This document shows positions 23,150 through 34,833 of a DNA stretch of 64,000 bases, one piece after another. The stretch comes from Luidia sarsii. Its lineage: Eukaryota; Echinodermata; Asteroidea; Paxillosida; Luidiidae. Numbering within the stretch: position 1 is the first letter of the stretch; each line of letters begins with the position of its first letter. Position numbers and translations under genes: made by a program. Where the stretch lies: positions 1,505,117 to 1,569,116 of the forward strand of contig OX465121.1 in the NCBI GenBank assembly GCA_949987565.1. The letters run 5' to 3'. Below the pieces are notes generated by a model, which searched no databases, was not told the DNA's origin, and worked only from the letters and a program-made list of their open reading frames with translations.

Positions 23150-24200
23150 TCACTTATTGCAACTAAAAACTGCTTTAGCAAAAGATGGTACCTCAACCGT
23201 CTTAAGATAAAAATGAGTAAAGGTATTAGTATTCGTCCAATCAGCTGTTCTTACTATTTCCTGGAGAGATACCCCTTCGGCGAAAGCTGTGTGCGTAATA
23301 AATGGTAGCATCTATACCTGCTTCCCGTAACACACATTTCATCCATCTAGCTAATGTGGTGGATGTGGCTGCTTTATGAGGCTTTCTCGTAGACAGAAAC
23401 TGTTTAGTCTCGCCGCTTTGAGCTCTAATATCCTCCGTGCGGTGTAAATAATCCTTCAGCATGGTTAAAACACAACTTCTTGTTTTCTTCAAATTAAGGA
23501 ATAACCAATTTGCTATGTCCTATACCCTTCTTTGGGCTGGTAGTTTTCAGCATGTCCATAACAGATATAACACAAGAGTCTTCACGGAACTCAAAATACT
23601 AACAAAAAAACGCTAGTGTTTGGGAGCGTTGGGATGACACAAGAGCCAGTAAAGTTAACAGCTTTTGGCTGTAAGTTCCCTATTGACTGCTAAGGAACTC
23701 AAATAATCCAAAACTGTAGAGACTTTCAACATCTTTGAATACTTAGGCCTTGGTGGCGTTAAATTACAGACACCTTTGAGCAGGCGTGTCACTAAGGGGT
23801 GTTGGCCAACTGCGTGGCCCTGAATTGGTGGCAGTATCGACGAAAGTGCCGATCTGTAAGTGTTTATTGAGGCGTACGATTTACCCTGTGAGTGTTCATG
23901 AGCCAGAAAATTGATAATGCCCGCTAAAGCGGGAGCGAATGGATCAGTCTGCTGTGTACTACACCAATGACACCAACAGTTCCAAGCTGAATCGTATTGT
24001 TTTTCAGTACGCATCCGCCATGAGCTTGTGAGGATATTGGAAGCGTCTGCTGAAAAGCCGCTTGTCTGCCAGCGTTGCTTGAGATGAGCCACGCGGCCAA
24101 GCGTAGGGTCGGTGCATGGTGCTGCCACTGATGCGGGGCGCACGACTCCAGACAATCCAGTGGTAGGATGAGTGGGCGGGCAATTACCATCTGCAGTAGC
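23150..24200 (-). pseudogene. Tyrosine recombinase of the DIRS-like element, broken
   Basis: The N-terminal SAM-like part (TSSWRMRTEKQYDSAWNCW, then NTYRSALSSI) is legible at about 23830-24035. The catalytic part continues in other frames: the HSFRRR box near 23280, then after a frameshift DWTNTNTFTHFYLK with the nucleophilic Tyr near 23215, closing at TGA 23150-23152. Between 23490 and 23655 the block that should hold the first catalytic Arg (SSQRSQTL in typical relatives, from memory) is damaged and contains stops. An active enzyme is unlikely. Confidence 0.75.
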
Positions 24201-24329
24201 TGGGGAAACCAAGGCTTGGCTCTTCAGACGGGGGCAATGAGAAGGCAAGCCTGTGTCTCGTTTCTGGCTACCTTGTCTAGAATTCTTGAAAGCAAGCTGA
24301 CAGGAGGAAATATGTAAGGTGTCATATCC

Positions 24330-25864
24330 GCCCATGATAAGGAGAAAGCATCGATCGCCCATGCATGTGGATGTAATTTCCATATCGTTCCAGTTTAAAA
24401 TTTCTGAACGATGCAAAGAGATCAATAGTAGGTCGAATTGTGTTTTGAACAATGGCAGCAAATATATTTGGTTGCATGCTCATTTGTTTATTTAGGCATT
24501 TCTGAGATAGACTGTCTGCCAAAAAGTTACCATTGCTCGCTACATGGGTTGCAGATAAAAGGATATTCCTTTCGACACACCACTGGTATATAGAAACTGT
24601 AATATCGTTCAAGGAGCTCACAGAACCTCCCATTTTTGAAAGATAAGATACTGTGGTAGTATTGTCCGACTTTATCAAGATATGAATTCCCTTGAGACGA
24701 CTGCATAGAGAGCACAATGCTCAGTAAACTGCTGTTAATTCCAGCAAATTGATATTCAGATCTTGCTGGGCAGTTTTCCACTTTCCCTGGGAAAATAAAT
24801 CGTCTGTTTCACAGAAAGCTCCCCAACCTGTCTTGCTGGCATCTGTGGAAATAATCAAGCCAATAGGAGTGTTAATGGCTGATTTCACTTGCTCATGAGA
24901 GATTGAACCACCACTAAAATTCTCGAATGATCGTTTGGTTTATGGCAATTTTTTCCTCAAAATTACCTTGCTCTTTCTGAAGAGCCCGCCTTTTTACATA
25001 TTCTAATTGACGAAACCGGCTTTAAGAGAAGCTGAGCACCTTCCCGTTGTAATTTGTCGATTTTCGATGCAGGAACTTTGAGAGTCATAGCAAGTGAATC
25101 AAACTCAAAGCCAAGATAGCCTATGCTTGTGTGAGGGATTAGGCAAGATTTCTTCCTATTGATAACGAACCCCAATGATTCGAGTAAGTTCACCACACAT
25201 GTGGTATGGCTTAAACTCTGGTCAACCGAGGAAGCCATTATGAGCATATCGTCCAGGAAGATACCCAGACGAATGCCTTTACTTCTAGCCAAAGCTAGGA
25301 CTGGTTTCATAACTTTCGTAAAAATGCGAGGGGCTGAGCTCAGCCCAAAGGTTAAGCAAGTAAAAGCATAATAAACATTTTCCCAATAAAACGTTGACTT
25401 AGGTAATTCTGCTGACCAGAGCACATCGGTATTGAAAAGTAAGCATCTTTCAGATCAATTGATGTGAGCAGATCATTGTCCTGCATGATATTTTTTCACA
25501 AGTTTGACACTTTCCATCTTAAAGTGTTCATACCGAACTTGTTGAGATCTTTCAAGTTAATAACCGGTCTCAGGCCACCCGATTTCTTCAGAATAACGAA
25601 TATGTTTGACACAAACTTGCAGTAGGAACGGAGGATGGGCCGAATGGCCGCCTTTTTCAGGAGATCGTGAATTTCCTTATGGATAACACTCTTTCTGTCA
25701 TCGGAAAGAGATACTTTTGGAGGCCTGCAAAATTGAACAGTTTCCTCAACAAAATCAATCTGACAACCAGAAATAGTTTGCAATATCCATCTATCCGAGG
25801 TTATCTGAGACCTTTTATCTTTGAAAGATCTCAAGTGTCCAGTAGTCACCAGACTATCAGATAA
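24330..25864 (-). pseudogene. Reverse transcriptase-RNase H of the DIRS-like element, broken
   Basis: RT blocks in order: ITSDRWILQTISGCQIDF, FVSNIFVILKKSGG and RPVINLKDLNKF (25490-25850), motif A SIDLKDAYFSIPM (about 25440-25480, just past an in-frame TGA at 25496), FGLSSAPRIFTKVMKP, and motif C FLDDMLIMAS (about 25225-25255). RNase H follows: STDASKTGWGA (about 24830), NLLELTAVY, KSDNTTTVSYLSKMGG and SATHVASNGNFLADSLSQ (about 24510), so its acidic residues and His survive, but a TGA interrupts after LTAVY. A frameshift lies between motif A and the FGLSS block. Confidence 0.8.
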
Positions 25865-25865
25865 G

Positions 25866-26349
25866 CAAGAAGAAGGTACCGGTACATACCAGTTTTTTGC
25901 TTCAGAGGCTGCCTGGCTTGATTCTGCCGGCCTTGATCGGGTATGCTTGCCCCATGAACGACCTCAACGGTAGCCGCTCGAGTTGTAAGTGAACGAAGAT
26001 TGTCCATAATTTGGGCGGTCCCGCTCAAATTGCGTGCGACTTCCAGGTGAATTTCGGAACTTTCGGGGATATGGGTCAAATCGACGGCCAGTCCCTCGCT
26101 GTTTGCAGACCTCCGATGAAGTCAACTTCTTGCCAGCTTTGTATGCCTCTGAGACTTCATAGAGGCATTTAAGTCTTCTCCAAATAATAGTTCAGAAACT
26201 GGCACGGGGCGAGAGCACAAACCCCTGTACATCGGGTTCAGGCAGGGTTTCATATCTTCTCTGCGTTCATTAATCCAATCAATCTGCAGCGGGGTACCGG
26301 ACTTTGCAATGGTGATGCTATACAGCTTAGCCAGTGGTTCCTCTAGCAA
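25866..26349 (-). pseudogene. Gag-like C-terminal remnant of the DIRS-like element
   Basis: Two short minus-strand frames precede the RT. The first contains PVSELLFGEDLNASMKS, which resembles the end of DIRS-type ORF1 proteins (my recollection of the family). The second is basic and unassigned. Position immediately upstream of RT supports the assignment; sequence evidence alone is modest. Confidence 0.45.
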
Positions 26350-26586
26350 CCACTGTTGTCCATCTATAACTTATTGATGGCCCTTTACAAACCATGGATC
26401 AGACTCGGGCTCAGACTTCGTCCCTGTCTGACAAAATCCGGGTTGTGGTTTGTTGCCAAATTTGTATGTTTATTGTCTTATTAAGTATTCAACTAGAAAC
26501 TGAGGCCAAATGCTTGTATCTAGATGCCTGTAACATTATACCGGGTAAGAGAAATATGACCGAAGCCTATATAAGCCAGAGCCTAT

Positions 26587-27082
26587 AGCCGCGTTTCCAC
26601 TGGACTAGAATTTAACCGAGACGATGGTTAAATTTCTAATAGTCAAATTTGACCGTCGTTCCCACTTGGACTTTTGAGTCAGTCAAATTTAACCGAGACG
26701 ATGGTTAAAGTAACCGAGCTGGCAATATAACGGCTCATGAAGGTCAAGTGTCAGCCGGATACACAATGTACATTTAGCAATGTGTACATTTAGCGCGATA
26801 CAAAGAAGACGCTGTGGCATGTACGTGTTACGTCTTAGGCCGGATGTGGTTTTTTACCGAGTCGCGTTTAACCGAGTGGTGCGTTTCCACTGGACTAATT
26901 GGCTCGGTTAAACTTACCTGGTCACTTTTACTGGGCAGAGGTTGCTCGGTAAAAGTAACCATTGGACTCGGTTTAAGTAACCGAGAGAAATTTGACTGGG
27001 CCGTTTGCACTGGACTTATTTTGGTCAAAGTAACCATCGTCTCGGTTACTTTGACCAAAATAAGTCCAGTGGAAACGCGGCT
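26587..27082. mobile_element. 496-bp MITE with 19-bp terminal inverted repeats and TAT target duplication
   Basis: The left end AGCCGCGTTTCCACTGGAC and the right end GTCCAGTGGAAACGCGGCT are exact inverted repeats, flanked on both sides by TAT (or TA plus T). The inside is built of repeated CGAGACGATGGTTA-type and TTGGTCAAAGTAACC-type segments in both orientations and has no coding capacity. It is a non-autonomous DNA element; the TA-containing target suggests a Tc1/mariner-like or other TA-targeting partner. Confidence 0.85.
27009..27070. repeat. Perfect 27-bp stem hairpin inside the MITE
   Basis: 27009-27035 and 27044-27070 are exact reverse complements around an 8-base loop (ATCGTCTC). Only the right end of the MITE has this extra perfect stem, which includes the terminal GGAC...GTCC part. 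Confidence 0.9.
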
Positions 27083-27789
27083 TATGTCTGTGGTCCAGCC
27101 CCTCCTCATTTCCCTGTAGCCACTATGGATTGATTGGTCTTGAGACTGAACCATTATACTGTTATAGTCACAACAATAATTCAATTTATCACCATCATAC
27201 TACTCTTTAGATGCACATATACAATTAACATAACATGAACATAAGTTTGTTTATCATTGTGAGTACCTTCAGTTCCGATTGGAGACATAAGTACGGATAA
27301 GCGGATGCCTTATAGAGCAAGGCAAATATAGGAAACAAGCAAAGGAATACTTGCATCATTACATTTTGCCCTGTTGTATCCTTTTAGAATGAAAATCAGA
27401 TTGGATAGAAATCAAAATAAATTACACCACAAGAAGTCAAGTACCCTTAGTTTAAAACAACTTTTAAAAATGTAGGTGATTCTTTGTAGACAAAACCCTG
27501 TCCACAAAGACACGCCTCGTTAGGGAGGCAGGTTGGGAAAGATTAGTTTGGGAGTAACACTTTATACAAAATAAATGCATTGTAAATGACATGAAGCTAT
27601 ACTGCCTCTTAGGTCACACTGCTTCTGTACACCATCATCATCTTTCGACCAATTCCACGGCATTATGCTTCACATCAGCCCAGTCCTCGGATGGTAATGC
27701 CCCTGATTTGTGTAAGACAGCAAGGCATGGAAAAATAAATGGCTACGTGTTGGCTGTCAAGCAGTCATCTTTCTGCAAACCCAAACAAC
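27083..27789. other. No gene recognised
   Basis: Short overlapping open frames only. It separates the MITE from the C2H2 relic. Confidence 0.4.
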
Positions 27790-28331
27790 TCTCTAAACGT
27801 TTCGACACGGTGTCTGGGCTTTCCTTACTTCCCTGTATTGGCACCAACCATAAACTGGGCGAGCAAGAAATCCTTCACTTGCTGTGAAAACCTCTTTCTG
27901 GCCTTGGACAATTTGCGGGCCCAGTCGGCCATAGCATGGAGTGCCTGAGACGTAAAACTGCTTCTGAAGTTACAATCACACCATCTTTGCTGCAATGAGA
28001 GGTGTCATCTTGCATTTCCCCAATCTTTGGTCAAACCGTGATTCCTTGAGGGGACGAAGCATATGCTGTCCTGCTGTCAAATGATGCGTTAGGAGTTCAT
28101 CGGTGGGGAAAGTTTTCACACAGTTTGATTCTGTGCAGGAGAACTGAACATCTTCCCTCGGTTGGCCAAAGGCACCCGTCAAGACTTTGAGGTCAGTATA
28201 TTTCCAACAGTGTAATTGGTGGCAAGTGGTACAAGCGGTTGCTTGATCAGTATTGTATGTAGATGAAACTGCTCGCTAATGTTGTACACCAGCCAGGAGC
28301 GCACATCACCTTCCTCGAAGCTGAAGTTGGC
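27790..28331 (-). pseudogene. Relic of a multicopy C2H2-containing protein family
   Basis: On the minus strand NFSFEEGDVRSWLVYNIS is followed, after a stop and frameshift, by a C2H2-like unit (CTESNCVKTFPTDELLTHHL then TAGQH, about 28050-28125), then MADWARKLSKARKRFSQQVK and DFLLAQFMVGANTGK, then more stops. The order of a tryptophan-rich block, one odd zinc finger and a WA...RF...F..G...TG block matches an uncharacterized multicopy family I recall from corals and other invertebrates. At least three frame breaks make it a relic. Function of the family is unknown to me. Confidence 0.5.
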
Positions 28332-30600
28332 ATAGGCCTAGACCTAGTTGGTAATACCTGGCCATTTCAGGGATTCATGTGAGGAAGGCATGTCACCAAT
28401 CTTAACATAACATCCTCTCACACAACCGTACGACTCTAAGTAGTGTGGAAGTCGTTTTGAGAGTTACCAAACAAAAGTGCGAAGAGCTGACAATTCTTTT
28501 ATTTTTTAGTATTGTAGTCGGATATCTAAACCCTATTTTGACCAAGTTTGGTAACTGTCAGCCCTGCACTAATTAAGTATATGGTCTGGCGCGTAAATGA
28601 CTTTTTTTCTCTCAAAAGGAGCTGATTTGTTATGTATTGCCAAAGCCTAGATATTTTCAGTGAATGATTACAAATCAATGCATTTTATTTCATCGTCTAG
28701 AAGAGATTGAGCTCTTTCTTTTGATATATAACTTGACACAAAACGATGAAAAATTAAGGGCACAAACGTGGCTGCAATCATACGCCTAAAATGCCTTGAA
28801 GAACTCCCCAGAAATACCCTTTTTTACCGAAAATTATCGGTGCCTCGTACTCGGTAACTGTGGGAATATACATTGAGCTACTCAACCAGGTAATATCGTT
28901 CCAGATGGGGATCAAACACCCATGATTTGAACTGAAACTGCTGACCCCCCACCTTCTCAAAATTTTAAGATTTTGCATGGTCTTCTCGTGAACTAACACT
29001 TAAATCTACTTAATAAAGATAATAATGTTAAATTATTGTCGAAAAATGTTGAAGTTAGTGGGCAACTGCCGGTGATAAAAGATGCGAAATCGCACGAGTA
29101 ACGTATCGGTGGGTTTCATCAAACTCGATGTAACTTACAATCCATCAAAATACACATCACCTAATGCAATGCAATAATTGTTTTCTCTTATTCGACGTAT
29201 AATCAATTGACATTGAATGCTCAGTGCTTTGTCCGATTGCCTGCTGAAAAGGGGTAGCTGGGGAATTTTAGCAGGCAGTCGGGCAAAGCACTGAGCATAC
29301 ACAGTAAATTATGTTGAGTAAGCTAAACACTTATTGAGTTACATTCTTCTTGACGCAAAATCGTATTATATGCCTATATAGCTATCACCTAATACAAATT
29401 ACGACGAATTGACAAATTACAATAGTTTATCAACCATAGGTTTAGTTACGAGACATCCTAAGGCTTTGTGAAGTCCATCTCATGTTCCAGTATTTCTACA
29501 TGTGAAATACAACTGCCATGAGATTCTGAGGTTGGTTTTCGGTTGCTTCAGATCTAGCTACGTTTTGCACGTGCCTTGACCGAACCCTTGTCGTAATCAC
29601 CTTCCCTCAAGAAATTATAAGTAATATACATTGGTCTCGAAGTGCATGTAGTGCATGTGCACTGTAGCTTATGTCACGCGAACACGCATCATAGAAGTTG
29701 AACGACTTCTTTAGCTTACCCGAGTCGCTACCTGATGCCAAATGTCTTCATGTTGTTTAAATTATTTTTCCCTGCTTGGAAAAAGTCACCTTCAATTTTG
29801 TCGAGTGATCGCACCCGAAGCATTGCTTATTTGTAAGAATAGTTGTCGATGATTGATCGGTGTCGTAAAAAAACGATGAACTTAATTGGCCGGCTGGATA
29901 TGTGATAATCATAAACTTGCCTCCGCATAATTATGATTTGACTGACTGGATCTAGCTGGTTGTATTCGCGTGGAATGACATACTGCATGGTTGCTATAAC
30001 CTGATAATTGTCATGGCTCGGGACCATTCATTCGTGTTGGCAGTCACTAGTCAGGCTTGAAATGGTCGAATCTTTGTTGGGGAGTTGGGGATTTTGGGAT
30101 GGTCGTTGTCTGATCTTCATTGTAACTGGTGTTGTGTGACTCCTTAAACATGCTTAAACCTATACTAGTGTTCACAAAAATGGCAGTGCAATTGCATGAT
30201 GTAGTGTGATATTGAAATAATCAATTAGAGGGAAGAAAATTAGAATTCAAGCTTCTATTTAAACCAGCGGGTTTACGGTAGTATCTCACTGAGTTTGCGA
30301 ACGTAGCGAATTTCGGGATTAGTCAAATGTTGCTTAACAGTTTATCTTGTCCCAAACAGTTAATCTCACAGGGACACAGTTAACAATTTCTTTGGCAAAT
30401 CCGGGGTGGGTTTTTTTTTTCAAAACAAGCGCAGTTGCTTTTGAAGCATCTCTCAGTCTTTGCAAACATCATGCTAGGCGTGTCGCTGAAGTTCCGTTTT
30501 AATTTGGTGATGCTAGTAATCAAGCAACCACGGTTCCGCTAGAAAATCAATACCATTGAGATTATTTTCCATGTCGGTATAGTCATGTCTTACTTTCTTA
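28332..30600. other. Intergenic, no gene recognised
   Basis: AT-rich, only short unsupported frames. The one clear structure is the inverted repeat at 29218-29297. Confidence 0.4.
29218..29297. repeat. 32-bp inverted repeat (foldback)
   Basis: TGCTCAGTGCTTTGTCCGAT... at 29218-29250 pairs with ...CGGGCAAAGCACTGAGCA ending at 29297 with a few mismatches, around a 15-base loop. The right arm resembles sequence just downstream of the tRNA-like box in the duplicated block (about 33624-33660 and 52846-52880: AATCGGGCAATTAGCACTGA), suggesting one repeat family. Confidence 0.6.
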
Positions 30601-31720
30601 CGCCTATCGACCCGGGACATTGGCCGTCAAGAAAGTTCCTCCAGGAAGAGCGGTCCTGAGCCATCGTCTCCAGATCTTCCATGTGCGGTCCATCCTTTTA
30701 ACATCTGCCTCCATGTCTCTGCGCCATGGGTTTCGAGGCCTTCCCCTCTTCCTTTTCCCTTAATCTTGAATTCTTCCAGCTTCCCTGCATCCTTTAACAG
30801 AGTATAGTATTGTATCATTGACGGTTTGCATTCTGTCCTGTATAATCCCTCCTGAGCTTCAACCTTACATGTGATACCGGTATATAGATGACGGTCTGAT
30901 GCTGCATCTCCTCCCCTCCTTGTTCGAACATCTTGCAAAGAACTACGGAACTTGTTTATACATACATGGTCTATCTGATTCTCTGTTGTCAAATCTGGTG
31001 AAACCCAAGTAACTTTGAGTACGCGCTTATTTTGGAAAAAGCTTCCTCCAATAACGAAGTTGTTTGCAGCACAGAAATTGGCAAATCTTTCGCCATTGTC
31101 ATTCATCTCTCCCAAGCCTTGTTTCTCCATGACTTCTTCATATCCTGTGTTGTCACATCCGATCTTGGCATTGAAATCCCCCATCATGATAGTGATGTTT
31201 CTTCTCTGTCTATTCTGCACAATTGTGTGAAGTTGATTGTAGAAACTTTCCTTGTCTTCATCTGTCCCATCGTTTGTAAGAGCATAACATTGGATCGCAT
31301 CCATATAGATCCTCTGCACATCTGTTCTGAAGGAGGCTACAATGATCCTTACATTGGATCACATCTATATAGATCCTCTGCTTATCTGTTCTGAAGGAGG
31401 CTACAATGATCCTTACATTGGATCACATCTATATAGATCCTCTGCTTATCTGTTCTGAAGGAGGCTACAATGATCCTTGGCCCATGGGTTTCCCATCCAA
31501 TAAGTGCTCCCTGAGCTTGTCGCGGCAACAGAGTGCAACTCCCTGCGTGTGTGCGGCTTCCTCGTCTGTGTCCCGAATACAGAAGTAGTTCTCCAGTAGA
31601 TAATCTAAACTGGCCTGAACCTATATAGGTTATGTCTCCTCGTCTCTCTTACTACTTGCAATGATTTTCCTGCTTCATACATGGTTCTTATATTCCATGT
31701 CCCTGTATTCGATGTGGTGC
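30601..31720 (-). pseudogene. LINE endonuclease (EEP) plus RT-polyprotein tail, degenerate
   Basis: GTWNIRTMYEAGKS (about 31680-31705) starts the endonuclease, followed by QCYALTNDGTDEDKESFYNQ, IMMGDFNAKIG, TWVSPD, NQIDHVCINKF and GGDAASDRHL. The catalytic SDH box reads SDR-H here, so it is probably inactive. After LEEFKIKGK (about 30780) comes GRPRNPWRRDMEADVKRMDR and, one frame over, EDLETMAQDRSSWRNFLDGQ (30610-30680), the tail found at the very end of such LINE proteins. A 64-bp triplication and an in-frame TAG after LYRFRPV add further breaks. The family (often labelled craniofacial-development-protein-2-like) is recognised from memory. Confidence 0.75.
31288..31479. repeat. Three tandem 64-bp copies inside the LINE endonuclease
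   Basis: Units begin at 31288, 31352 and 31416 with CATTGGATC. The last two are identical and the first differs at a few bases. Because 64 is not a multiple of 3, the triplication disrupts the endonuclease frame at the codons for FRTDVQRIYMDAIQ. Confidence 0.95.
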
Positions 31721-33540
31721 TATAGTTGATACGACAGTTATCGGCCTTGTAGCTTCCAGAGACTGGCTTTCACTGCACGGTGCCAGGTCCGGTCTGTTTA
31801 AGTTTCTTGTTGACGTTTTCGTAGCACTGAGTCGTATTTTTTTTACAGGGTATGGTTGCTAACCCCACGTGCCCCTCTTTTTCCGGGCTTGGGACCGGCA
31901 TGGTGGGGTGTACAAATCAAGGCGGTAGTCATGTCACTAAAATAAGGCAGCTGGAGGAATGCGAAGACCCTTTAGGAAACTGTGTGGAAGGTTATAATCA
32001 TCCAGTCCCCGGCCGAGGAAGAACTCCCAGTCCATGGAGGGTGATGCCGAGCCCCTGGTCTGATGTTTTCAGTTGGTGATGAGTTATTGCAATTTAGCTG
32101 TCATGTATGGCCGTAACTGGCCGCATTTATATCTCATTAACGGCCAGCTTCAGAGGATCGCGAGCTCTTCGTAAAGTTGGAGTTCTGCTAGATGCTGGGG
32201 TCAACCTCTCAACTGGATTTATACAAACAAACAAATTGCTTACGGTTTGACAGATAGGGGCCTATAATTTTTTATAGTTACTGCACCAAACCAAAGCGGT
32301 ACCTCTGATATCATAAAAGGGCAGTTTGGACAAAAGTATGGATTTTTCGGATGTGTCAAAAGTCTTGGAAAGGTCCATTAAAATCCTCTATGCTGGTGTG
32401 TTGAGCCTGTAGGCCAGGCGCCAATGTTCGCGACCATCTTTGACTTTCAAACTGTAAAATAATGTAGGCCTATAGTTTAACGCTTCCGAACTGGCAGTTC
32501 TATAGCTATATAGTGTTAAATTGTTCCAAGAACTGGGAGGTAGGCGCATTATATACGTTCAAGTATTTTTTTAGAAAAGGAACTGAGGATAGATATGCAG
32601 TGTATGACGACAATCATTAACAAGATGACGATCACCAGTTTTGAATATGGGAGCAACCCTTGCAATTGTCATCCAGTCGGGAAGTAGGCCTATATATAGG
32701 TATAGAATGAAGGCTATGCTTTGAAACGGACTGAATTACGTTTGTTATGAGTTGACAATTGATGGAATAGTGTCCGGAACTGTTCTAATTGGGAAGGTTA
32801 GAAACTAGTGCACGGTGCGTGTTCCACAGTACATGTGATTGACCGGTAAGGAACGTTGTATATAGGCCCGCTAGGATTTGGCTAATGGAGATAATCATGC
32901 AAATGGGCGGAATAACTTGGAATTTGATTCGCAAGTCTCGGCCCTATCAAAGAAATCGTTGTAATGCTCAGCAATTAAAATAGGCTCATTAATATTCTCA
33001 TCAGTGACATAAAAGACAATATTGGTGACCCATATCATTTCTTAAAACGGTGTTAATAACTTTTCAGGTATTCTTGATGCTATTTTTTCCCCAAAGAGAG
33101 TAATACCTCCGCTTTGCAGTCACTGTCTAGTAAGAATATTTTCTAGGCCTTAGGCCTATAGGCATACTGAGCGGAAATTAGAACGATTCAAATCAGAAGG
33201 GGAATGAACATATATTTTATGATAGGCCTAAAGCTTGTCATTCTGATCAATGTATCTGAGAAGTTCAGTTGATATCCATTGGCATTTGGGTCGGTGTTTT
33301 CATCATTATGCCAGTTCAAAAATCACTAACTATCACCAACTGCCGCAAACATTTCCGCTAAAAATAATGGAGGGGGATCTCGCATTGGCGTGTTTTGCTG
33401 GTTGCTGCTGAGCGTCACCAGAGACAATCTCAGATTTGGCCAGCATTCGGAAGACTGTTGGCCAACCATTAACATCGCAACTTTCGTAAGCATTCGCTCC
33501 TAAAGTCCTTCTACTGGGAGGCCTCAGACGGAGCTATATT

Positions 33541-33660
33541 CATTGCCAGCCATAGTGCGTCTGCAAATGAGAGCAGGAAACGCGGGTTCGAATCCCGCCC
33601 GAGCTGCCTGAAAATTTTCCTTTTTTCAGCTAGCAATCGGGCAATTAGCACTGAGCACAC
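33541..33660 (+). repeat. tRNA-like B box, possible SINE
   Basis: CGGGTTCGAATCCCG (33583-33597) forms a perfect T-arm stem and contains the pol III B-box consensus GGTTCGANTCC. I could not fold the upstream 50 bases into a full tRNA, so it is more likely a tRNA-derived SINE remnant than a tRNA gene. It is duplicated at 52764-52880. Confidence 0.35.
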
Positions 33661-34080
33661 AGTGCTTATTATTACGTCGAGTAGCAGGGCAAATCCTCGA
33701 TCGTTGAATTATATTCTCCTCGACGAAAAAATCATATTTCACTTTTTAAGCCGAGGAATTATTTGATGAAAATAAACCGCATTTTTTTCTGAAAGTTTTC
33801 GAAAGTTTCTATGCAATGGACCGAGACGGTTGTTCCCCGCGTGATTGTCAAGGTACATGTACATGTAGTTTACGTCAGAGGTACTGCGTGGTGCGCGCGT
33901 CGTACCTCTGCAAACACGACCCTCCGTTCCACATGACTGCCCAACAATAGGTCCACACCCTTACTGACTGGTCGCCTACATTGTAGGCGTAAGCGCACAG
34001 TACTCTCCCTTCAGAACTTAGCAAACCTAACCTTTAGGTGGTGCTGGGTGGTGCTCTGTGCTCCACTTCATTCGCGAGTT

Positions 34081-34139
34081 GATAAAAGTACATGCATCTT
34101 TCTTCAGTGTCTTGGTGTTGTATCTAGGATTGGATTGAC
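34081..34139 (+). promoter_or_regulatory. TATA-like box and leader of the signal-peptide exon (left copy)
   Basis: GATAAAAG at 34081-34088 lies about 20 bp upstream of TTCAGTG, a plausible initiator, and about 55 bp before the ATG. The same arrangement is preserved at 53300 in the second copy. Position and sequence only; no direct evidence of transcription. Confidence 0.35.
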
Positions 34140-34227
34140 ATGAATGGTGCCGGCGCATTGAGTGTGTGGGTCCTGGTACTGGTGGTAGTGTTTATTGGAT
34201 GGATTCCGGGCAAGTCTCAGGCGCAAA
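34140..34227 (+). CDS. First exon encoding a signal peptide (left copy)
   Basis: From ATG 34140 the frame reads MNGAGALSVWVLVLVVVFIG and then WIPGKSQAQ, a classic secretory leader: short polar N-terminus, Leu/Val core, and a likely signal peptidase site near SQA|Q. It runs into a consensus donor (AAA|GTAAGT at 34228) in phase 1, the usual phase where leader exons join extracellular modules. I do not find a convincing second exon in the rest of the block, so the mature protein is unknown. Downstream exons may have been left behind when the block was duplicated, or lie in the 14.7-kb middle. Confidence 0.6.
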
Positions 34228-34334
34228 GTAAGTTCGTGTAACCAGACAGGTGTAACTTGCTCCATGCTCTATGCGTGCTCTACATTTTCCTTCCTCCATG
34301 ATGTAATGTACAGTATGTGTAGTTGTCTACTACT

Positions 34335-34833
34335 GCACTGTACTACTCTACTACCAATACTAGTATTGGTACTAATGCCTTAATGGCAATAGTACAATTG
34401 GTGCTAGTACTAGTACTACTACTAGTATATTAGTACTATGACTATGAGTATGAGTATGAGTACTACGACACTACTACTGTACTAGTAGTAGTACTACTAG
34501 TAGTACTACTAGTACTAGTAGTAGTACTAGGACACTACCTCGTACCTGTAGGCTGTACTGTACTACTAGTACTACTAGTACTAGTAGTAGTACTAGTACT
34601 TTAGTAGTAGTACTAGTACTACTAGTACATGTAATGATGTATACTATTACTACTACTACTAGTACGTACTAGTAAAGTAGTAGTAGTAGTAGTACTACTA
34701 GTACTACTAAAACAGTAAAAGTACTAGTAGTAGTACTCACTATTTACTACTACCCTACCTCCATGCTACTACTAGTACTACTACTAGTACTAGTAATACT
34801 AGTAGTATAAGTACTAGTACTACTTCAAGGTAC
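34335..34833. repeat. TAC/TAG low-complexity tract (left copy)
   Basis: About 500 bp made almost only of CTAGTA, TAGTAC and GTACTA words. It is highly self-complementary and differs in length and order from its partner at 53560-53985, showing rapid turnover since the duplication. Confidence 0.9.

Larger units (their letters stand above)
23014..26349 (-). mobile_element. DIRS-like tyrosine-recombinase retrotransposon, degenerate
   Basis: Read on the minus strand the order is gag-like C-terminus, reverse transcriptase, RNase H, then tyrosine recombinase, as in DIRS/Ngaro-type elements. There is no integrase and no LTR pair. No methyltransferase domain was seen. The outer repeats that would separate DIRS from Ngaro are not resolved, apart from the foldback on the 3' side. 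All coding blocks carry stops or frameshifts. Confidence 0.8.
30601..31920 (-). mobile_element. Internally deleted LINE (RTE-like), endonuclease joined to C-terminal tail
   Basis: The minus strand shows a 5' leader (complement of CCGGGCTTGGGACCGGCATG near 31885), an apurinic-type endonuclease, and then directly the extreme C-terminal tail of the RT polyprotein. The whole reverse transcriptase is missing. LINE copies are usually truncated from the 5' end, so keeping 5' and 3' ends but losing the middle is atypical. Confidence 0.75.

Noticed and set aside
26841..27119. 101- and 118-codon frames on both strands over the MITE
   Set aside because: They translate the MITE's internal inverted repeats (repeated LVKVTI or FTEQ-type words) and carry no transposase motif.
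33541..33610. Genuine tRNA gene
   Set aside because: The T-arm and B box are perfect, but no acceptor, D-arm and anticodon arrangement folds upstream, and the copy is duplicated with the block.
34195..34383. 62-codon frame starting inside the signal-peptide exon
   Set aside because: It starts in another frame of the leader exon and runs through the splice donor into intron. The leader frame with the GTAAGT donor is far better supported.
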